Origin: Strongylocentrotus droebachiensis | Taxonomy: Eukaryota; Echinodermata; Echinoidea; Camarodonta; Strongylocentrotidae | NCBI GenBank assembly: GCA_035222895.1 | Contig: JAVYIG010005376.1 | Span: forward strand, 62,001-126,000 | Length of the DNA stretch: 64,000 bases | Direction of reading: 5' to 3' | Shown here: piece after piece, positions 58,601 to 64,000 of the stretch | Layout: each line of letters begins with the position of its first letter | Numbering within the stretch: the first letter of the stretch is position 1 | The notes under the pieces: model-generated | Seen by the model: only the letters and a program-made list of their open reading frames with translations | The model's database searches: none | What the model was told of the DNA's origin: nothing | Program-made: the position numbers and the translations under genes

Positions 58601-60840
58601 TGGAGCTACTTTTCTATTACAGACTTAAATGGTGTAAAAGAGCATCATTGGAGCTACTTTTCTATTAAAGACTAAATGGTGTATAAAAGAGCATCATTGG
58701 AGCTACTTTTCTATTAAAGACTAAATGATGTAAAAGAGCATCATTGGAGCTACTTTTCTATTAAAGACTAAATGGTGTATAAAAGAGAATCATTGGAGCT
58801 ACTTTTCTATTAAAGACTAAATGGTGTAAAAAAGCATCATTGGAACTACTTTTCTATTAAAGACTAAATGGTGTATAAAAGAGAATCATTGGAGCTACTT
58901 TTCTATTAAAGACTAAATGGTGTAAAAGAGCATCATTGGAGCTACTTTTCTATTAAAGACTAAATGGTGTATAAAAGAGAATCATTGGAGCTACTTTTCT
59001 ATTAAAGACTAAATGGTATAAAAGAGCATCATTGGAGCTACTTTTCTATTACAGACTTAAATGGTGTACAAGAGCATCATTGGAGCTACTTTTCTATCAA
59101 AGACTAAATGGTGTATAAAAGAGCATCATTGGAGCTATTTTTCTATTAAAGACTAAATGATGTAAAAGAGCATCATTGGAGCTACTTTTCTATTAAAGAC
59201 TAAATGGTGTATAAAAGAGAATCATTGGAGCTACTTTTCTATTACAGACTTAAATGGTGTAAAAGAGCATCATTGGAGCTACTTTTCTATCACAGACTAA
59301 ATGGTGTATAAAAGAGCATCATTGGAGCTACTTTTCTATTAAAGACTAAATGATGTAAAAGAGCATCATTGGAGCTACTTTTCTATTAAAGACTAAATGG
59401 TGTATAAAAGAGAATCATTGGAGCTACTTTTCTATCAAAGACTAAATGGTGTATAAAAGAGCATCATTGGAGCTACTTTTCTATTAAAGACTAAATGATG
59501 TAAAAGAGCATCATTGGAGCTACTTTTCTATTAAAGACTAAATGGTGTATAAAAGAGAATCATTGGAGCTACTTTTCTATTACAGACTTAAATGGTGTAA
59601 AAGAGCATCATTGGAGCTACTTTTCTATCACAGACTAAATGGTGTATAAAAGAGAATCATTGGAGCTACTTTTCTATTAAAGACTAAATGGTGTATAAAA
59701 GAGCATCATTAGAGCTACTTTTCTATTAAAGACTTAATGGTGTAAAAGAGCATCATTGGAACTACTTTTCTATTAAAGACTAAATGGTGTATAAAAGAGA
59801 ATCATTGGAGCTACTTTTCTATTACAGACTTAAATGGTGTAAAAGAGCATCATTGGAGCTACTTTTCTATTAAAGACTAAATGGTGTATAAAAGAGCATC
59901 ATTGGAGCTACTTTTCTATTAAAGACTAAATGATGTAAAAGAGCATCATTGGAGCTACTTTTCTATTAAAGACTAAATGGTGTATAAAAGAGAATCATTG
60001 GAGCTACTTTTCTATTAAAGACTAAATGGTGTATAAAAGAGCATCATTAGAGCTACTTTTCTATTAAAGACTAAATGGTGTAAAAGAGCATCATTGGAAC
60101 TACTTTTCTATTAAAGACTAAATGGTGTATAAAAGAGAATCATTGGAGCTACTTTTCTATTACAGACTTAAATGGTGTAAAAGAGCATCATTGGAGCTAC
60201 TTTTCTATTAAAGACTAAATGGTGTATAAAAGAGCATCATTGGAGCTACTTTTCTATTAAAGACTAAATGATGTAAAAGAGCATCATTGGAGCTACTTTT
60301 CTATTAAAGACTAAATGGTGTATAAAAGAGAATCATTGGAGCTACTTTTCTATTAAAGACTAAATGGTGTAAAAAAGCATCATTGGAACTACTTTTCTAT
60401 TAAAGACTAAATGGTGTATAAAAGAGAATCATTGGAGCTACTTTTCTATTAAAGACTAAATGGTGTAAAAGAGCATCATTGGAGCTACTTTTCTATTAAA
60501 GACTAAATGGTGTATAAAAGAGAATCATTGGAGCTACTTTTCTATTAAAGACTAAATGGTATAAAAGAGCATCATTGGAGCTACTTTTCTATTAAAGACT
60601 AAAATGGTGTAAAAGAGCATCATTGGAGCTACTTTTCTATTAAAGACTAAATAGTGTAAAGGAGAATCATTGGAGCTACTTTTCTATCACAGACTAAATG
60701 GTGTAAACGAGAATCATTGGAACTACTTTTCTATTACAGACTAAATGGTGTAAAAGAGCATCATTGGAGCTACTTTTCTATTACAGACTAAATGGTGTAA
60801 AAGAGCATCATTGGAGCTACTTTTCTATTAAAGACTAAAT
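40615..60840 (+). repeat. Satellite array, 47/49-bp monomer with higher-order structure
   Basis: The monomer consensus runs GGTGTAAAAGAGCATCATTG, then GAGCTACTTTTCTATTAAAG, then ACTAAAT: 47 bp, or 49 bp when TAAAA is TATAAAA. The left edge (40615-40860) is degenerate, while the interior copies differ only at a few diagnostic positions. Stop codons occur in every unit, so it is not protein-coding. About 23.4 kb in total with the next feature, roughly 480 monomers by division. Confidence 0.95.
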
Positions 60841-63800
60841 GGTGTGAAAGAGAATCATTGAAGCTACTTTTCTATTAAAGACTAAATGGTGAAAAAGAGC
60901 ATCATTGGAGCTACTTTTCTATTAAAGACTAAATGGTGTAAAAGAGCATCATTGGAGCTACTTTTCTATTAAAGAATAAATGGTGTAAAGGAGAATCATT
61001 GGAGTTACTTTTCTATTACAGACTAAATGGTGTAAAAGAGCATCATTTGAGCTAGTTTTCTATTAAATTGAGTATGGTTTAAAAGAGTGTACTTAGGCCT
61101 ACATGATAAAGATATGACCAGGGAGCTTTTTCACTACAACATGGCAATATCCCTATTCGGCAGTTCTTCATTTCGAATGACCTTTTTTGACATGAGATGA
61201 GAAATACCACGAACCTCCACGGTAAGTGATCAAGTTTGATTATGACCTAAAATTAAAGGAGAATCATTGGAGCTACTTTTCTGTCACAGACTAAATGGTG
61301 TAAACGAGAATCATTGGAGCTACTTTTCTATGACAGACTAAATGGTGTAAAAGAGCATCATTGGAGCTACTTTTCTATTAAAGAATAAATGGTGTAAAGG
61401 AGAATCATTGGAGCTACTTTTCTATTACAGACTAAATGGTGTAAAAGAGCATCATTTGAGCTAGTTTTCTATTAAATTGAGTATGGTTTAAAAGAGTGTA
61501 CTTAGGCCTACATGATAAAGATATGACCAGGGAGCTTTTTCACTACAACACGGCAATATCCCTATTCGGCAGTTCTTCATTTCAAATGACCTTTTTTGAC
61601 ATGAGATGAGAAATACCACGAACCTCCACAGTAAGTGATCAAGTTTGATTATGACCTAAAATTAAAGGAGAATCATTGGAGCTACTTTTCTGTCACAGAC
61701 TAAATGGTGTAAACGAGAATCATTGGAGCTACTTTTCTATTACAGACTAAATGGTGTAAAAGAGCATCATTGGAACTACTTTTCTATTAAAGAATACATG
61801 GTGTAAAAGAGCATCATTGGAGCTACTTTTCTATTAAAGAATAAATGGTGTAAAGGAGAATCATTGGAGCTACTTTTCTATCACAGACTAAATGGTGTAA
61901 AAGAGCATCATTTGAGCTAGTTTTCTATTAAATTGAGTATGGTTTAAAAGAGCATCATCATTGGAGCTACTTTTCTATTAAAGACTAAATGGTGTAAAAG
62001 AGCATCATCATTGGAGCTACTTTTCTATTAAAGACTAAATGGTGTAAAAGAGCATCATTGGAGCTACTTTTCTATTAAAGACTAAATGGTGTAAAGGAGA
62101 ATCATTGGAGCTACTTTTCTATCACAGACTAAATGGTGTAAACGAGAATCATTGGAACTACTTTTCTATTACAGACTAAATGGTGTAAAAGAGCATCATT
62201 GGAGCTACTTTTCTATTACAGACTAAATGGTGTAAAAGAGCATCATTGGAGCTACTTTTCTATTAAAGACTAAATGGTGTGAAAGAGAATCATTGAAGCT
62301 ACTTTTCTATTAAAGACTAAATGGTGAAAAAGAGCATCATTGGAGCTACTTTTCTATTAAAGACTAAATGGTGTAAAAGAGCATCATTGGAGCTACTTTT
62401 CTATTAAAGAATAAATGGTGTAAAGGAGAATCATTGGAGTTACTTTTCTATTACAGACTAAATGGTGTAAAAGAGCATCATTTGAGCTAGTTTTCTATTA
62501 AATTGAGTATGGTTTAAAAGAGTGTACTTAGGCCTACATGATAAAGATATGACCAGGGAGCTTTTTCACTACAACATGGCAATATCCCTATTCGGCAGTT
62601 CTTCATTTCGAATGACCTTTTTTGACATGAGATGAGAAATACCACGAACCTCCACAGTAAGTGATCAAGTTTGATTATGACCTAAAATTAAAGGAGAATC
62701 ATTGGAGCTACTTTTCTGTCACAGACTAAATGGTGTAAACGAGAATCATTGGAGCTACTTTTCTATTACAGACTAAATGGTGTAAAAGAGCATCATTGGA
62801 GCTACTTTTCTATTAAAGAATAAATGGTGTAAAGGAGAATCATTGGAGCTACTTTTCTATTACAGACTAAATGGTGTAAAAGAGCATCATTTGAGCTAGT
62901 TTTCTATTAAATTGAGTATGGTTTAAAAGAGTGTACTTAGGCCTACATGATAAAGATATGACCAGGGAGCTTTTTCACTACAACATGGCAATATCCCTAT
63001 TCGGCAGTTCTTCATTTCAAATGACCTTTTTTGACATGAGATGAGAAATACCACGAACCTCCACAGTAAGTGATCAAGTTTGATTATGACCTAAAATTAA
63101 AGGAGAATCATTGGAGCTACTTTTCTGTCACAGACTAAATGGTGTAAACGAGAATCATTGGAGCTACTTTTCTATTACAGACTAAATGGTGTAAAAGAGC
63201 ATCATTGGAACTACTTTTCTATTAAAGAATACATGGTGTAAAAGAGCATCATTGGAGCTACTTTTCTATTAAAGAATAAATGGTGTAAAGGAGAATCATT
63301 GGAGCTACTTTTCTATCACAGACTAAATGGTGTAAAAGAGCATCATTTGAGCTAGTTTTCTATTAAATTGAGTATGGTTTAAAAGAGCATCATCATTGGA
63401 GCTACTTTTCTATTAAAGACTAAATGGTGTAAAAGAGCATCATCATTGGAGCTACTTTTCTATTAAAGACTAAATGGTGTAAAAGAGCATCATTGGAGCT
63501 ACTTTTCTATTAAAGACTAAATGGTGTAAAGGAGAATCATTGGAGCTACTTTTCTATCACAGACTAAATGGTGTAAACGAGAATCATTGGAACTACTTTT
63601 CTATTACAGACTAAATGGTGTAAAAGAGCATCATTGGAGCTACTTTTCTATTACAGACTAAATGGTGTAAAAGAGCATCATTGGAGCTACTTTTCTATTA
63701 AAGACTAAATGGTGTGAAAGAGAATCATTGAAGCTACTTTTCTATTAAAGACTAAATGGTGAAAAAGAGCATCATTGGAGCTACTTTTCTATTAAAGACT

Positions 63801-64000
63801 AAATGGTGTAAAAGAGCATCATTGGAGCTACTTTTCTATTAAAGAATAAATGGTGTAAAGGAGAATCATTGGAGTTACTTTTCTATTACAGACTAAATGG
63901 TGTAAAAGAGCATCATTTGAGCTAGTTTTCTATTAAATTGAGTATGGTTTAAAAGAGTGTACTTAGGCCTACATGATAAAGATATGACCAGGGAGCTTTT
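60841..64000 (+). repeat. Satellite array, composite 1,435-bp higher-order unit with spacers
   Basis: The same monomers are interrupted by an approximately 170-bp spacer beginning GTGTACTTAGGCCTACATG at 61087, 61496, 62522, 62931 and 63957. The steps are 409, 1026, 409 and 1026 bp, so the period is 1,435 bp. The array continues beyond the window. Confidence 0.92.

Noticed and set aside
40615..64000. CRISPR array
   Set aside because: The repeats are directly tandem without unique spacers, the genome is eukaryotic, and no cas genes are present; it is a satellite.

Overview
The window is eukaryotic nuclear DNA, AT-rich and dense in introns, microsatellites and small transposable elements. A tandem family of genes combining a cysteine-rich SUEL-like (rhamnose/galactose-binding) lectin domain with a PAN/apple-like domain, plus many foldback MITEs and poly-G/poly-C tracts, suggests a marine invertebrate, most likely an echinoderm such as a sea urchin. 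That assignment is inference; nothing in the window fixes the species.

Positions 1-38,100 hold a tandem gene cluster, all on the minus strand. Each gene has the same exon order (5' to 3' on minus): signal-peptide exon, lectin exon, a 32-nt micro-exon, a 28-nt micro-exon, and a terminal PAN exon followed closely by AATAAA. The phases join without error: gene A (7375 to 3009) gives 229 aa and gene B (15486 to 10490) gives 224 aa. In gene C (from a first exon at 32431 or 37952, to 18549) the micro-exon pair is repeated seven times. This lengthens the Thr/Ser/Pro linker between lectin and PAN to about 140 residues, for a predicted protein of 338-341 aa. Gene C has two candidate first exons exactly 5,521 bp apart, carried on a segmental duplication.

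The gene units also serve as mutual empty sites. Comparing them exposes many insertions with target-site duplications: a 730-bp element in gene B, a 278-bp hAT-type MITE, a 214-bp CACTA-ended hairpin, a 403-bp G/C-tract element, a 755-bp GC-rich element, a tRNA-derived SINE, a foldback pair and others.

Positions 40,615-64,000 are one continuous satellite array with a 47/49-bp monomer. It has higher-order structure and runs off the right edge. A low-copy, diverged version of both the monomer and its roughly 170-bp associated spacer lies at 33,140-33,430, in the matching position of the upstream copy of the segmental duplication. The window therefore appears to preserve the ancestral and the amplified state of a satellite side by side. 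No gene was seen in the array.
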